A DNA stretch of 38,768 nucleotides. It comes from Flavobacteriaceae bacterium (lineage in GTDB: Bacteria; Bacteroidota; Bacteroidia; Flavobacteriales; Flavobacteriaceae). The notes beneath the pieces are model-generated. The model saw nothing but the letters and a program-made list of their open reading frames with translations, did no database searches and was not told the DNA's origin. The translations under genes were made by a program, and so were the position numbers. Of the stretch, positions 8,130 to 15,703 are shown in pieces (position 1 is the first letter of the stretch; each line of letters starts with the position of its first letter). The stretch spans positions 1 through 38,768 of the forward strand of contig PKEA01000045.1 in assembly GCA_002862805.1 (NCBI GenBank), given 5' to 3'.

Positions 8130-8708
8130 TTATTGTAATTTCTTTAATTCATCATCTGTAAAATGCTTGTTTGTTTTTTCTTTTGAAAATTTATCAGCAT
8201 TGTATTCATTAGATTTGTTTTTTGGAATGGATAAGCTTGTCCATTCTGTTTTCTTAATCATTTTAGCGTAAAAAACAATTTGACCAATATGATAAGGATA
8301 ATGTGCAAGTTGCCTGTTTATAGCATCTAAAGCAGTTTGGCCTTCATTCCGAATATAAATTATTTGCGAAAGTTGTTCAGGTTTTAATTCGTTAATAGCA
8401 TTAAAAAAGCAATTCCAACCTTTATTCCAATTATTCAGAAGCACTTCCTTTGTAAGTAATGGGTTTTCAAATTCTGCATCGCGTGTTCTCCATTCTTTTT
8501 CGCCATCTGAGGTAAGAAAGTCTGTCCAACGTGATAACATATTACCTACCATATGGTTCATGATAGTTGCAATAGAATTTGTGTCTTTGTTTACTGAAAT
8601 AAATAATTGTTCATCTTCAAGTTGATCAATGGCTTTTTCGGCAACTGTTTTGTAGTACAACATTTGCTTTTTTACACTCGTTAAATAGATGTTACTTGTC
8701 TCCATCAA
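8130..8708 (-). CDS. DinB-like protein, DUF1572 family
   Basis: A 192-residue protein with the four-helix-bundle pattern of the DinB/YfiT superfamily. The putative metal triad is visible: H52 in IMNHMVGNM, and H136 and H140 in AHYPYHIGQIVFYAK. The SVNKDTNSIATIMNHM and LAHYPYHIGQI blocks are typical of DUF1572 proteins, several of which are annotated as bacillithiol- or thiol-dependent transferase-like; no substrate is established here. The start ATG lies inside the end of the upstream DUF6095-like gene (17-bp overlap), suggesting translational coupling. A second ATG one codon in is an alternative start. Confidence 0.85.
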   Translation of the reverse strand: MMETSNIYLTSVKKQMLYYKTVAEKAIDQLEDEQLFISVNKDTNSIATIMNHMVGNMLSRWTDFLTSDGEKEWRTRDAEFENPLLTKEVLLNNWNKGWNCFFNAINELKPEQLSQIIYIRNEGQTALDAINRQLAHYPYHIGQIVFYAKMIKKTEWTSLSIPKNKSNEYNADKFSKEKTNKHFTDDELKKLQ

Positions 8709-8919
8709 ACAAACTTTTCATGATTAAATTAATTCCTTTGAAAATGAAAAAAATAGCAGTTGCGCAAAGAATAATTCCTAGTCCTAAAATAAATGGATAC
8801 AAAGGATTTTCTTTATTTTTAAATGAACTATTTATTATTACGGGGCCAATAAACAATAGCGGTAAGGCTCCAGATAGAAATTGAGCTCCTCTAAGTAGTG
8901 TTTTTTTATTCGTTGACAT
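8692..8919 (-). CDS. Small two-helix membrane protein, DUF6095-like
   Basis: A 75-residue protein with two hydrophobic segments (about 14-30 and 41-63), a basic N-terminus (MSTNKKTLLRG) and a polar hairpin NSSFKNKENP between them. It resembles the short DUF6095 proteins common in Flavobacteriaceae; I recognise the pattern but the function is not known. It shares one base with the stop codon of the upstream gene (8919) and overlaps the downstream DinB-like gene by 17 bp, so it sits firmly inside this operon. Confidence 0.7.
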   Translation of the reverse strand: MSTNKKTLLRGAQFLSGALPLLFIGPVIINSSFKNKENPLYPFILGLGIILCATAIFFIFKGINLIMKSLFDGDK

Positions 8920-9383
8920 TAAAATGTAATGTTTAACCCAATACCATTTTGATTAGTAATGAAGTTCATGTTAAAATTATATCCTAAAGTTTTTTCTTTT
9001 GGTTCTAATCCTGCATTGTACATTTCAATACTTTCTTTTCTCATTTTATTTTTACCAGACATAATTGGAATTGAAACTGCAACAAGCCCAATACCTGTGT
9101 AAGTTAAAACCGAAGGGTAAGTCTCGTCAGAAACTGCACCTTTAACAGCATCGGCAACACATAAAGCAATACCACTGCCTATTAAAACGCCACCCCAAGT
9201 TTCTTTTCTTTTGGCTTTGTTAAATAAATTTAGCGCAGCTGGATTTGCAGCTAAAACAGTTTTTATTTCATGTTTGTAAACGTGAATTCCGTCTACATAG
9301 TATTTTTTGTTTTCTGTAGTTATCTCTTGAGAAAAAAGTAAACTTGTAAATAATAATCCAAAAGTTAAAATTAATGTTTTCAT
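8919..9383 (-). CDS. Secreted or envelope protein of unknown function
   Basis: A 154-residue protein with a cleavable-looking signal peptide, MKTLILTFGLLFTSLLFSQ, where the SQ end is the common Flavobacterium signal peptidase I pattern. Two glycine-rich hydrophobic stretches follow (about 64-80, WGGVLIGSGIALC, and 93-110, LTYTGIGLVAVSIP). The C-terminus alternates hydrophobic residues and ends in Phe (GIGLNITF), as in outer-membrane strands. No family recognised. It is 11 bp downstream of murQ and overlaps the next gene by one base, so it is probably cotranscribed with both. Confidence 0.7.
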   Translation of the reverse strand: MKTLILTFGLLFTSLLFSQEITTENKKYYVDGIHVYKHEIKTVLAANPAALNLFNKAKRKETWGGVLIGSGIALCVADAVKGAVSDETYPSVLTYTGIGLVAVSIPIMSGKNKMRKESIEMYNAGLEPKEKTLGYNFNMNFITNQNGIGLNITF

Positions 9384-9394
9384 AGGTTATAGAT

Positions 9395-10207
9395 TTATTG
9401 TTTATAATTTAATATTGCATTTCTAACGCTTCCGTATTTTTTTAATAATATTCCTCCCATTTCATAGGTAACCGGAATTTCTTCCATAATCATTTTAATT
9501 CCTCGGTCAACCAATTTGTCGTTGCTTAATTGCATATCGACCATTTTGTTACCTTTTACTTTACCTAATTGAATCATGGTTGCTGTTGAAAGCATATTAA
9601 GTACAAGTTTTTGAGCTGTTCCCGCTTTCATTCGGCTACTACCAGTTACAAATTCTGGACCTACCACAACTTCAATAGGAAATTGAGCTACTTTAGCTAA
9701 CGGACTTCCTTCATTACAAGTAATACAACCCGTAATAATATTATTTTCGTTGCATTTTTTTAATCCACCAATAACATAAGGAGTTGTTCCTGAAGCTGCA
9801 ATACCTACAACAACATCTTTATTGGTGATCAAACACGATTCTAAATCAATCCAAGCTTGCTCAGTATTGTCTTCTGCATTTTCAACCGCTCTTCGAATAG
9901 CTTCGTCACCGCCAGCAATTAAACCAATTACAGTATCAAATGAAACCCCAAACGTAGGCGGACATTCTGAAGCATCTACAACACCAAGTCTTCCCGATGT
10001 TCCAGCGCCTATATAAAATAGTCTACCTCCTTGTTTCATTTTAGTTACAATTTGAGTAACCAATTTTTCAATTTGCGGTAAAGCTTTTTCAACTGCAAAA
10101 GGAACCGTTTTATCTTCCTTATTAATGTTTTGTAACAACTCATTGACCGACATTTTTTCTAAATGTTGGTAATTGGAAGCTTGTTCGGTTGTCTTGGTAA
10201 AATCCAT
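9395..10207 (-). CDS. murQ: N-acetylmuramic acid 6-phosphate etherase
   Basis: A 270-residue SIS-domain enzyme that cleaves the lactyl ether of MurNAc-6-phosphate to give GlcNAc-6-phosphate and D-lactate in cell-wall recycling. The sugar-phosphate loop YIGAGTSGRLGVVDASECPP includes E81, matching the catalytic Glu83 of E. coli MurQ, and the second conserved acid is E112 in NAEDN. VTGSSRMKAGTAQK and the C-terminal helical part are intact. The frame is open further upstream to a TTG (10225), but the ATG at 10207 matches the family start (MDFTKTTEQ). No transporter or kinase for MurNAc is visible nearby, so this copy presumably acts on recycled wall material. Confidence 0.95.
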   Translation of the reverse strand: MDFTKTTEQASNYQHLEKMSVNELLQNINKEDKTVPFAVEKALPQIEKLVTQIVTKMKQGGRLFYIGAGTSGRLGVVDASECPPTFGVSFDTVIGLIAGGDEAIRRAVENAEDNTEQAWIDLESCLITNKDVVVGIAASGTTPYVIGGLKKCNENNIITGCITCNEGSPLAKVAQFPIEVVVGPEFVTGSSRMKAGTAQKLVLNMLSTATMIQLGKVKGNKMVDMQLSNDKLVDRGIKMIMEEIPVTYEMGGILLKKYGSVRNAILNYKQ

Positions 10208-10255
10208 TTTAATATTGAGTAACAAAGTAGCTAAGTTACAAAGTTTTATTTTATA

Positions 10256-10747
10256 TTATTTAGATAATTTTTGTTTAAGTTTTTTTACAAAAATTCTCAG
10301 AGTTTTTTTACTTGTGTTCATTTCTTCAGCAATAGCAAAACCCCAAGCTACAGTTTTACCTGTATTTAAATTAACAATAGAATACCTAAAATTTTTATAA
10401 TTTGTGCCTATGATGTCATTTACGTTGTTATAATTTAAAATAATTGCAAAAACCGAATCTATATTTTTGATGTTAAATGCTCTTTCTATGTCTTTATTAA
10501 GTAAAGTGTTTCCGTTAGTTTTCTTGTTTTTCATTGCTTTTGAAGCATTCTCAAAAGGGACAATATGAAAACCTTCATCTTCAAATATTTGTTTTAAATC
10601 TCTGATTGTTCCAAATTTATCTTCATCATTTGCAATGCAAAAAGTTGTTTCTTTATTTAAAGAAATACTATGATCCAATGTTTTGTATGTAATTTTACTA
10701 CACGAACTAAACATTAAAGTTATTAGTATAAGTTTAATTAATTTCAT
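10256..10747 (-). CDS. Lipoprotein of unknown function
   Basis: A 163-residue protein with a lipoprotein signal MKLIKLILITLMFSSC; C16 is the predicted lipidated residue. The mature part mixes helices and strands (DLKQIFEDEGFHIVPFENASKAM; DSVFAIILNYNNVND; RYSIVNLNTGKTVAWGFAIAEE), a layout seen in small alpha/beta lipoproteins that resemble the TolB N-terminal or DUF4136-like fold, but I cannot assign it to either. It starts 6 bp after the ZIP transporter stop and lies 48 bp before the murQ start, so it belongs to the minus-strand run. Confidence 0.7.
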   Translation of the reverse strand: MKLIKLILITLMFSSCSKITYKTLDHSISLNKETTFCIANDEDKFGTIRDLKQIFEDEGFHIVPFENASKAMKNKKTNGNTLLNKDIERAFNIKNIDSVFAIILNYNNVNDIIGTNYKNFRYSIVNLNTGKTVAWGFAIAEEMNTSKKTLRIFVKKLKQKLSK

Positions 10748-10753
10748 AGAATT

Positions 10754-11464
10754 TTATATAAAATAAGCCATTACAATTCCTAAAACTATAACAGTAAGTT
10801 TGGCTAAATTGAATTTATGACCTTCACTACTTTCAAAAATTATAGTTGATGAAATGTGGAATAAAATACCAATTACGATTCCTGAAATTTGTGCATAATA
10901 TTCTTTTAAAAAGGGTAAACTTTCAGATAAAATAGTTCCTAAAGGTGTCATGAATGCAAAAACAATCATAAAAAAGAAAATGGCTTTTTTGTTTAGCATT
11001 GCATTACTAAAGAACGTAGTTAATATAATTGCAATAGGGAAGTGGTGTATTGCAATTCCATAAGCTAAATGGTTGTGATTGCTGATTGGCATTCCTTCTA
11101 AAAGTGCATGTAAACACAAGCTGAAAAACAATAACCATGGAATAGTTTCCATTTTATCATGGCCGTGAACGTGTCCGTGTTCAGCTCCTTTTGAGAAATA
11201 TTCCAATATGATTTGGAACACAATTCCTATCATTATATAAATGCCTATTGCACTTGAATGATGATGATGGTGCTCAGCCTCATGGTGTAAGTCTGCTTCA
11301 TAAACTTCAGGTAATAAATGCATTACTGTAAGAGACAATAAAAAAGCACCACTAAAGGCTAATAGTAATTTTAAATTCTTTTTGCTTTTTGGACGAAAGA
11401 AAATTGCAATAACGTAACCTAAAATTACGGATAATAAAGGAAGTATATATATAGAATTGATCAT
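10754..11464 (-). CDS. ZIP-family divalent metal transporter
   Basis: A 236-residue membrane protein with about eight helices that imports Zn2+ or a related divalent ion. The ZIP binuclear site motifs are visible in helices IV and V: HALLEGMPI (H119, E123) and HHFPIAI (H140, H141). Two His-rich loops flank helix III: HHEAEHHHHH (60-69) and EHGHVHGH (95-102), the usual metal-sensing or metal-sequestering segments. The stop codon of the upstream methyltransferase shares one base with this start (11464), and the following lipoprotein gene starts after 6 bp, so it is within an operon. Zn2+ as the substrate is inference from the family. Confidence 0.92.
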   Translation of the reverse strand: MINSIYILPLLSVILGYVIAIFFRPKSKKNLKLLLAFSGAFLLSLTVMHLLPEVYEADLHHEAEHHHHHSSAIGIYIMIGIVFQIILEYFSKGAEHGHVHGHDKMETIPWLLFFSLCLHALLEGMPISNHNHLAYGIAIHHFPIAIILTTFFSNAMLNKKAIFFFMIVFAFMTPLGTILSESLPFLKEYYAQISGIVIGILFHISSTIIFESSEGHKFNLAKLTVIVLGIVMAYFI

Positions 11465-12228
11465 TATTTGAATATCATTATTAAACGTTCTGATTGATTT
11501 TTGTAGAATGTTCTTAATTTATAATCGCCAAAAACATCTAAAAGAAAAATACCTGCTTCTTCCATCATGGCTTCAAAATCAGACAATCGAAGCGCTTGAA
11601 CTTTTTCGGTAAAGTGAAATTTTTCTCCTTTGTCTTCAAAATCTATTTCTTTAAATATATGATTGTCTTTTACATATCTTTTGATATGGAAATCAATTCC
11701 TTCAACTGTTTTAATTTCTGATGGAACCAAATTGTCAATTACAAAATCCACATTCATAAAATCAATCACTGCAAAACCATACTCAGTAAGACTTTCTTTA
11801 ATTGAAATTAAGGTTTTAAGATTATCTGCATCGTTTTCAAAGTAACCAAAACTGGTAAAAAGATTAAAGATTGCATCGTATTTTTCTTCAAAAGAATCGC
11901 GCATATCGTGCACTTTAAAATGTAAAGTATCATTTGCATCTTTTGAAGCTTCTTTGATGCTATTTTCAGACAAATCAGAACCAGTTACATCAAAACCAAG
12001 CGAATTTAAATAAATAGAATGTCGACCTTTGCCGCAAGCTAAATCTAAAATTTTAGCCTCTTCTGGCAAGTTTAAATAATGGGTAAGATTATCCATGAAT
12101 TGTTGCGCTTCCTCATAGTCTCTATCTTTATATAAAATGTGATAATAAGGCGTATCAAACCAAGAAGCAAACCAACTATTTGATTGTTGATTGTTAATTT
12201 CAGATTGTTGATTGTTGATTGTTGACAT
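11464..12228 (-). CDS. Class I SAM-dependent methyltransferase
   Basis: A 254-residue methyltransferase. Motif I is ILDLACGKGRHSIYL, motif II ends in VTGSDLS, and the motif IV region is YDAIFNLFTSFGYF; the substrate is unknown. Homology to the family begins at WFASWFDTPYYHILY. Everything before that is encoded by heptamer repeats and gives two INNQQS copies. Two ATG starts are possible, 12243 and 12228. I choose 12228 because the promoter at 12258-12290 would leave the upstream one with almost no leader; no ATG exists downstream of the repeats. It is the first gene of the long minus-strand run and overlaps the ZIP gene by one base. Confidence 0.85.
   Translation of the reverse strand: MSTINNQQSEINNQQSNSWFASWFDTPYYHILYKDRDYEEAQQFMDNLTHYLNLPEEAKILDLACGKGRHSIYLNSLGFDVTGSDLSENSIKEASKDANDTLHFKVHDMRDSFEEKYDAIFNLFTSFGYFENDADNLKTLISIKESLTEYGFAVIDFMNVDFVIDNLVPSEIKTVEGIDFHIKRYVKDNHIFKEIDFEDKGEKFHFTEKVQALRLSDFEAMMEEAGIFLLDVFGDYKLRTFYKNQSERLIMIFK
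12182..12223 (-). repeat. Heptamer array AACAATC inside the methyltransferase N-terminus
   Basis: On the minus strand there are three exact AACAATC units (12203-12223), one divergent unit TGAAATT (12196-12202), and two more exact units (12182-12195). The array starts almost immediately after the chosen start codon and is translated into two near-identical seven-residue blocks (INNQQSE, INNQQSN). The unit has no stop codon in any frame. Confidence 0.93.
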
Positions 12229-12257
12229 TAAGTTACTCTTCAAATTGATTTAAGTTG

Positions 12258-12290
12258 CAAATTTAGTGTATTTTTGCACTTTAATTCCAA
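12258..12290 (-). promoter_or_regulatory. Promoter of the methyltransferase-led operon (-33 TTG, -7 TAAATTTG)
   Basis: On the minus strand TTG (12288-12290) is followed after 22 bp by TAAATTTG (12258-12265), a perfect TAnnTTTG. The spacing is within the range described for Bacteroidota primary sigma promoters. Transcription would begin near 12250, giving a leader of about 20 bases to the ATG at 12228. Confidence 0.75.
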
Positions 12291-12371
12291 TTTTTAGGCT
12301 TTTAGATTTTGGTTTTAAGAACATTTTACACTTTTGCAATTGGTTTTTGCAATTGAAATTGAATTTTGAAG

Positions 12372-13532
12372 ATGGAAAATTTTAAAATGGTTGCCAAAAC
12401 CTTATTTGGATTTGAAGAATTATTAGCGAAAGAATTAACACAACTTGGTGCTCAAAAAGTAGAACAAGGAGTTCGTGTAGTTACTTTTATGGGAGACAAA
12501 GGTTTTATGTACAAGGCAAATTTAGGATTGCGTACTGCTTTAAAAATATTAAAACCCATTAAAACATTTAAAGCTGTTAACGATGTAGCTTTGTATAAAG
12601 GAATTCAATCGATTGACTGGTCTGATTATTTTTCGGCACACCAATCGTTTTTAATTGATACTACTTTACATTCAGATCATTTTAACCACAGTCAATACGT
12701 TGCTTTAAAATCGAAAGATGCTATTGTTGACCAATTTAGAGATAATCAAGGAAAAAGACCAAGTGTAGATAAAGATTTTCCAGATTTAAGAATTCATGTG
12801 CATATTGATAGAGATCAAGTTACAGTTTCATTAGATACATCGGGTGAATCTTTACATAGAAGAGGTTATAAAACAGCTACCAATATTGCTCCTATAAATG
12901 AAGTTTTAGCAGCAGGAATGCTTATGCTTTCTGGTTGGGATGGAACATCTCATTTTATTGATCCAATGTGTGGTAGTGGAACTATTTTAGCCGAAGCAGC
13001 AATGATTGCTTGTAATATTCCAGCAAATATTAATAGGAAAGAATTTGCATTTGAAAAATGGAACGATTGGGACAGCCAATTGTTTGACAATATTTTAGAA
13101 TCGTTATTGAAGAAAACACGTGAGTTTCATTATACGATTACAGGTTATGATAAAGCACCAAGTGCTGTTTCTAAGGCAAAGGATAATATAGAAAATGCTA
13201 ATTTGGCAGAATACATTACTATAAAACAAGCCAACTTTTTTGAAACGGAAAAAGAAACAGACGGACCTTTACATATGGTTTTCAATCCACCTTACGGAGA
13301 ACGTTTAGATATTGATATGGAGCGTTTTTACAGAGAAATTGGTGATACTTTAAAACAAGGTTATTCTGATACTAATGCTTGGTTTATTACAGCAAATTTA
13401 GATGCATTGAAGTTTGTAGGATTGCGTCCTTCAAGAAAAATTAAACTTTTCAACGGTAAGTTAGAAGCTCGTTTAGTTAAATATGAAATGTATGCTGGTA
13501 GTAAAAAAGGAAAGTATATGAATAATGATTAA
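12372..13532 (+). CDS. THUMP-domain class I RNA methyltransferase (RlmL N-terminal-like / YpsC family)
   Basis: A 386-residue enzyme that by family methylates a guanine N2 in RNA, probably 23S rRNA. It resembles the N-terminal half of E. coli RlmL and B. subtilis YpsC. A ferredoxin-like/THUMP region occupies about residues 1-155 (MVAKTLFGFEELLAKEL; DLRIHVHIDRDQVTVSLD). The Rossmann methyltransferase domain has DPMCGSGTILAEAA (from D197) as motif I and NPPYGERL (N305 onward) as the catalytic motif IV. The frame extends to a TTG two codons earlier, but the ATG at 12372 fits the family start. A small membrane-protein gene follows after 11 bp. Exact target nucleotide not deducible from the sequence. 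Confidence 0.92.
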   Translation: MENFKMVAKTLFGFEELLAKELTQLGAQKVEQGVRVVTFMGDKGFMYKANLGLRTALKILKPIKTFKAVNDVALYKGIQSIDWSDYFSAHQSFLIDTTLHSDHFNHSQYVALKSKDAIVDQFRDNQGKRPSVDKDFPDLRIHVHIDRDQVTVSLDTSGESLHRRGYKTATNIAPINEVLAAGMLMLSGWDGTSHFIDPMCGSGTILAEAAMIACNIPANINRKEFAFEKWNDWDSQLFDNILESLLKKTREFHYTITGYDKAPSAVSKAKDNIENANLAEYITIKQANFFETEKETDGPLHMVFNPPYGERLDIDMERFYREIGDTLKQGYSDTNAWFITANLDALKFVGLRPSRKIKLFNGKLEARLVKYEMYAGSKKGKYMNND

Positions 13533-13543
13533 GATTAAAAGAT

Positions 13544-13777
13544 ATGAGTAAGACAACTAAAGCCCTTTTATATAACTTTTTAGGATTTACAGGGATTTAT
13601 GTGCCAACGTATTTATTAGTTATGAATTTCACCAATTTAGTTGGTTTATGGATTGCTGGAACAGCATTTATGATTTCATTACTAATTGCTCCAAAATACC
13701 AAGCAGTTAAAACGAATGAAGGCGAAAAACTATTTGTAAAATGGTTGTTTATAAAAGGAGTCAAGGAAGTGAAATAA
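13544..13777 (+). CDS. Small two-helix membrane protein of unknown function
   Basis: A 77-residue protein with two hydrophobic segments (about 8-27 and 31-48) and a basic C-terminal tail (KLFVKWLFIKGVKEVK), suggesting an inner-membrane hairpin with cytosolic ends. The composition and codon use match the neighbours. It follows the THUMP methyltransferase by 11 bp and is likely translated from the same mRNA. No family name recognised. Confidence 0.65.
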   Translation: MSKTTKALLYNFLGFTGIYVPTYLLVMNFTNLVGLWIAGTAFMISLLIAPKYQAVKTNEGEKLFVKWLFIKGVKEVK

Positions 13778-13818
13778 AATTTTTCTTAAAACATTATGTT
13801 TTTTTAACATTTTTTTTG

Positions 13819-13826
13819 TAACTTTA
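13819..13826 (+). promoter_or_regulatory. Probable -7 element before the 13852 lipoprotein gene
   Basis: TAACTTTA matches TAnnTTTG at 7 of 8 positions, 25 bp before the ATG. No matching -33 TTG at the usual distance. Confidence 0.45.
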
Positions 13827-13851
13827 ATAGTATAACTATAAAACAAATAAA

Positions 13852-14478
13852 ATGAAAAAATTTTTAAAAAACTCAACTAAAATTATTGCTTTAGTTATTG
13901 CTTCTTTTTTCATCACAAGTTGTGATGGTGAAGACGGTAAAGACGGAGAAGGTTTCTCTGAATTAACAAAGTACGGTTCAATTTCTATGTCTTTAGATGG
14001 AACAAGACCTGATGGTTTACCATTTACGAATTCTGAAGTCTTTAAATTTACTTCAGTTGCTTATGTTGATGATTATAACTCAATGTATAGAAGTGGAGAT
14101 GATTTAGATTTTTATGTAGCTCGTTTTTTAAGTGCGCCAGATGATACTTACCAAGAAACGTATGTGGAGTTTGAATTAAATGTTACAGATGCAGGTTTGC
14201 CAACAGAAACTGTAACATTACATGATTTTGATATACAAGAATATGCTGTTATTTCAGATGATTATACTTATTTTTTATTGAATGATTATTTCAGATTATA
14301 TGATCCTGTAACTTACGGAATAAGTAATGTGTCAGTTACAAATTATAGTTTTAATGATACTACAAATAGATTGAGATTCGATTATTCTTTTGTGGTGAAT
14401 GGAAGTAATAATGATTCTGATAATGAACTTACTATTGCAGGAACAGTTGATGTTAATGTTTTAGAAGATATTGATTAA
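13852..14478 (+). CDS. Lipoprotein with a short collagen-like linker, unknown function
   Basis: A 208-residue protein with a lipoprotein signal ending ITSC (C24). Immediately after the Cys comes DGEDGKDGEG, a short Gly-rich acidic stretch of the kind seen as a linker in many Bacteroidota surface lipoproteins. The rest is acidic and Tyr/Asp-rich and looks all-beta (FKFTSVAYVDDY, TYVEFELNVTDAG, LRFDYSFVVNGS, ELTIAGTVDVNV). I recognise no family. It is flanked by its own probable promoter and a strong terminator, so it is likely monocistronic. Confidence 0.75.
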   Translation: MKKFLKNSTKIIALVIASFFITSCDGEDGKDGEGFSELTKYGSISMSLDGTRPDGLPFTNSEVFKFTSVAYVDDYNSMYRSGDDLDFYVARFLSAPDDTYQETYVEFELNVTDAGLPTETVTLHDFDIQEYAVISDDYTYFLLNDYFRLYDPVTYGISNVSVTNYSFNDTTNRLRFDYSFVVNGSNNDSDNELTIAGTVDVNVLEDID

Positions 14479-14496
14479 GTATCAGTTTAAGTTTTT

Positions 14497-14530
14497 AAAA
14501 AGAGTCTAAATTAAGATTTAGGCTCTTTTT
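14497..14530. terminator. Bidirectional terminator between the lipoprotein and DUF6048 genes
   Basis: The arms 14497-14511 and 14516-14530 pair over 15 positions, including one G-T pair, around loop TAAG. They begin with an A run and end with a T run. The hairpin serves the convergent genes on both sides. Confidence 0.9.
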
Positions 14531-14531
14531 T

Positions 14532-15221
14532 TTATTTCTTCTTATAAATAGGAATCATGTAACTTAATGTATAGTTGAAACCTGCTCCAAATTTTCCATC
14601 ATAGGTTCTATTAAAACCTGGAATGTATAAATTATCAAAATTATCAGGTTTTTTGTTTGAAACTAAGTAATTTATTCGAACAGAAAAACCTAAATAAAAA
14701 TTATTTACAATTTTTGCTTTAACACCACCTACAACTTCTAGCCAACTTGCAGTTAGTCCATTAAAATTTTTGCCAGAAACAATTGTGTTTTCTCCATAAT
14801 AATTTGTTGAATCATAAATAGTATAACTGTTTAAAGTCTGACTAAAACTACTAATTCCAAATCGCATACCTGCATAAATCATGTTTTCCATGTCTAACCA
14901 GTTTTCATAAGCATTATAATCAAAACCAACTTTAAAATATGTTCCTTTTGAAGTAAAGTTAAACCTATCGTCATCAGTTGTTTTATCTTCATTACCTAAT
15001 TCTCCAGCGATATAGAATTTTTTAGATATTCTGTAATCACCCACAATTTCTAAGCCTTGATAATCTTTATCATAAAACGATTTAGATAATCGATGTAAAT
15101 CTACACCAACACGCAAACCATATCGTTGTGCAATCTTTGTTGTGTCTTTTGTTTGAGCATTTCCAATTATTGAAAACAATACAATAAAAAGACTAAAAGT
15201 ATATTTTAATATGTGTTTCAT
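14532..15221 (-). CDS. DUF6048-like outer-membrane beta-barrel protein
   Basis: A 229-residue protein with signal peptide MKHILKYTFSLFIVLFSIIG followed by NAQ. The mature part is a series of amphipathic strands rich in Tyr/Phe (GLRVGVDLHRLS, YFKVGFDYNAYENW, MIYAGMRFGISSF, YLGFSVRINYLVS, GFNYTLSYMIPIY), typical of a small outer-membrane barrel. It matches the DUF6048 pattern of Flavobacteriaceae, which is found next to DUF6452 and rlmD as here. The chosen ATG (15221) gives a proper signal peptide; it overlaps the end of the upstream DUF6452 gene by 29 bp, so the two are translationally linked. Function unknown. Confidence 0.8.
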   Translation of the reverse strand: MKHILKYTFSLFIVLFSIIGNAQTKDTTKIAQRYGLRVGVDLHRLSKSFYDKDYQGLEIVGDYRISKKFYIAGELGNEDKTTDDDRFNFTSKGTYFKVGFDYNAYENWLDMENMIYAGMRFGISSFSQTLNSYTIYDSTNYYGENTIVSGKNFNGLTASWLEVVGGVKAKIVNNFYLGFSVRINYLVSNKKPDNFDNLYIPGFNRTYDGKFGAGFNYTLSYMIPIYKKK

Positions 15222-15696
15222 TTTCGTTTTCAATAGAAGGTTGTTCAATAGTTATACTTTGTATCCAATTATCAGCATCAGTTGTTAAAACAACTCCAGT
15301 TGTAGCGTCAAGTGTGAAGTTAGTTTTGTAACCGCAAGCTCTTGATACATATATTTCTTGACGTGTATAGTTGAAAATTATTTCATCTATATTATCATTT
15401 CCTGTATCAGTATCACTACCATTTTCAATAAATTGAAGTGTTGTTGTGTCGTTTGTAGTTTTTAATGGTGCTGTAGCTATACTAACTCCATTAAAGCCAA
15501 AACCATCTGTAAAACCAGGAGCAATAATCCCTAAATTAGTAACGGTTTTTAACTCAGTTGGGTCTGAAGCATCGTAAAATTCAATTACAACTCTTGGAGT
15601 AGTTGGAGTGCTGTCTGAACAAATATCATCTTTTTCGCAATTCCAAAATGAAAAAGCAAACAAGGTAATAAGCACAAGGATAACGTGTTTTTTCAT
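15193..15696 (-). CDS. DUF6452-like lipoprotein with a surface-export-like signal
   Basis: A 167-residue lipoprotein: MKKHVILVLITLFAFSFWNC, with C20 lipidated. The residues after the Cys read EKDD, which fits the X-K-(D/E)-(D/E) lipoprotein export signal described for Capnocytophaga, so it may be displayed on the cell surface. The block ICSDSTPTTPRVVIEFYD is characteristic of DUF6452. An Ala-Cys-Gly segment (RACGYKTNF) and a beta-rich C-terminus follow. The start is 7 bp after rlmD, and the gene overlaps DUF6048 downstream. An upstream in-frame ATG (15741) lies within rlmD and would bury the signal peptide, so it is rejected as the start. Confidence 0.8.
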   Translation of the reverse strand: MKKHVILVLITLFAFSFWNCEKDDICSDSTPTTPRVVIEFYDASDPTELKTVTNLGIIAPGFTDGFGFNGVSIATAPLKTTNDTTTLQFIENGSDTDTGNDNIDEIIFNYTRQEIYVSRACGYKTNFTLDATTGVVLTTDADNWIQSITIEQPSIENENETHIKIYF

Positions 15697-15703
15697 ATCC
15701 AAT

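Noticed and set aside
10205..10225. Longer MurQ starting at TTG 10225
   Set aside because: The ATG at 10207 matches the normal N-terminus and the six extra residues have no family support.
10217..10246. Fifth heptamer array in the murQ upstream region
   Set aside because: TTACAAAG-like and GTAACAA-like units recur but too irregularly for a confident repeat; mentioned only as a weak parallel.
12330..12371. Direct repeat TTTGCAATTG upstream of the THUMP methyltransferase as an operator
   Set aside because: Two copies 15 bp apart in an AT-rich leader; too short and without symmetry to call a binding site.
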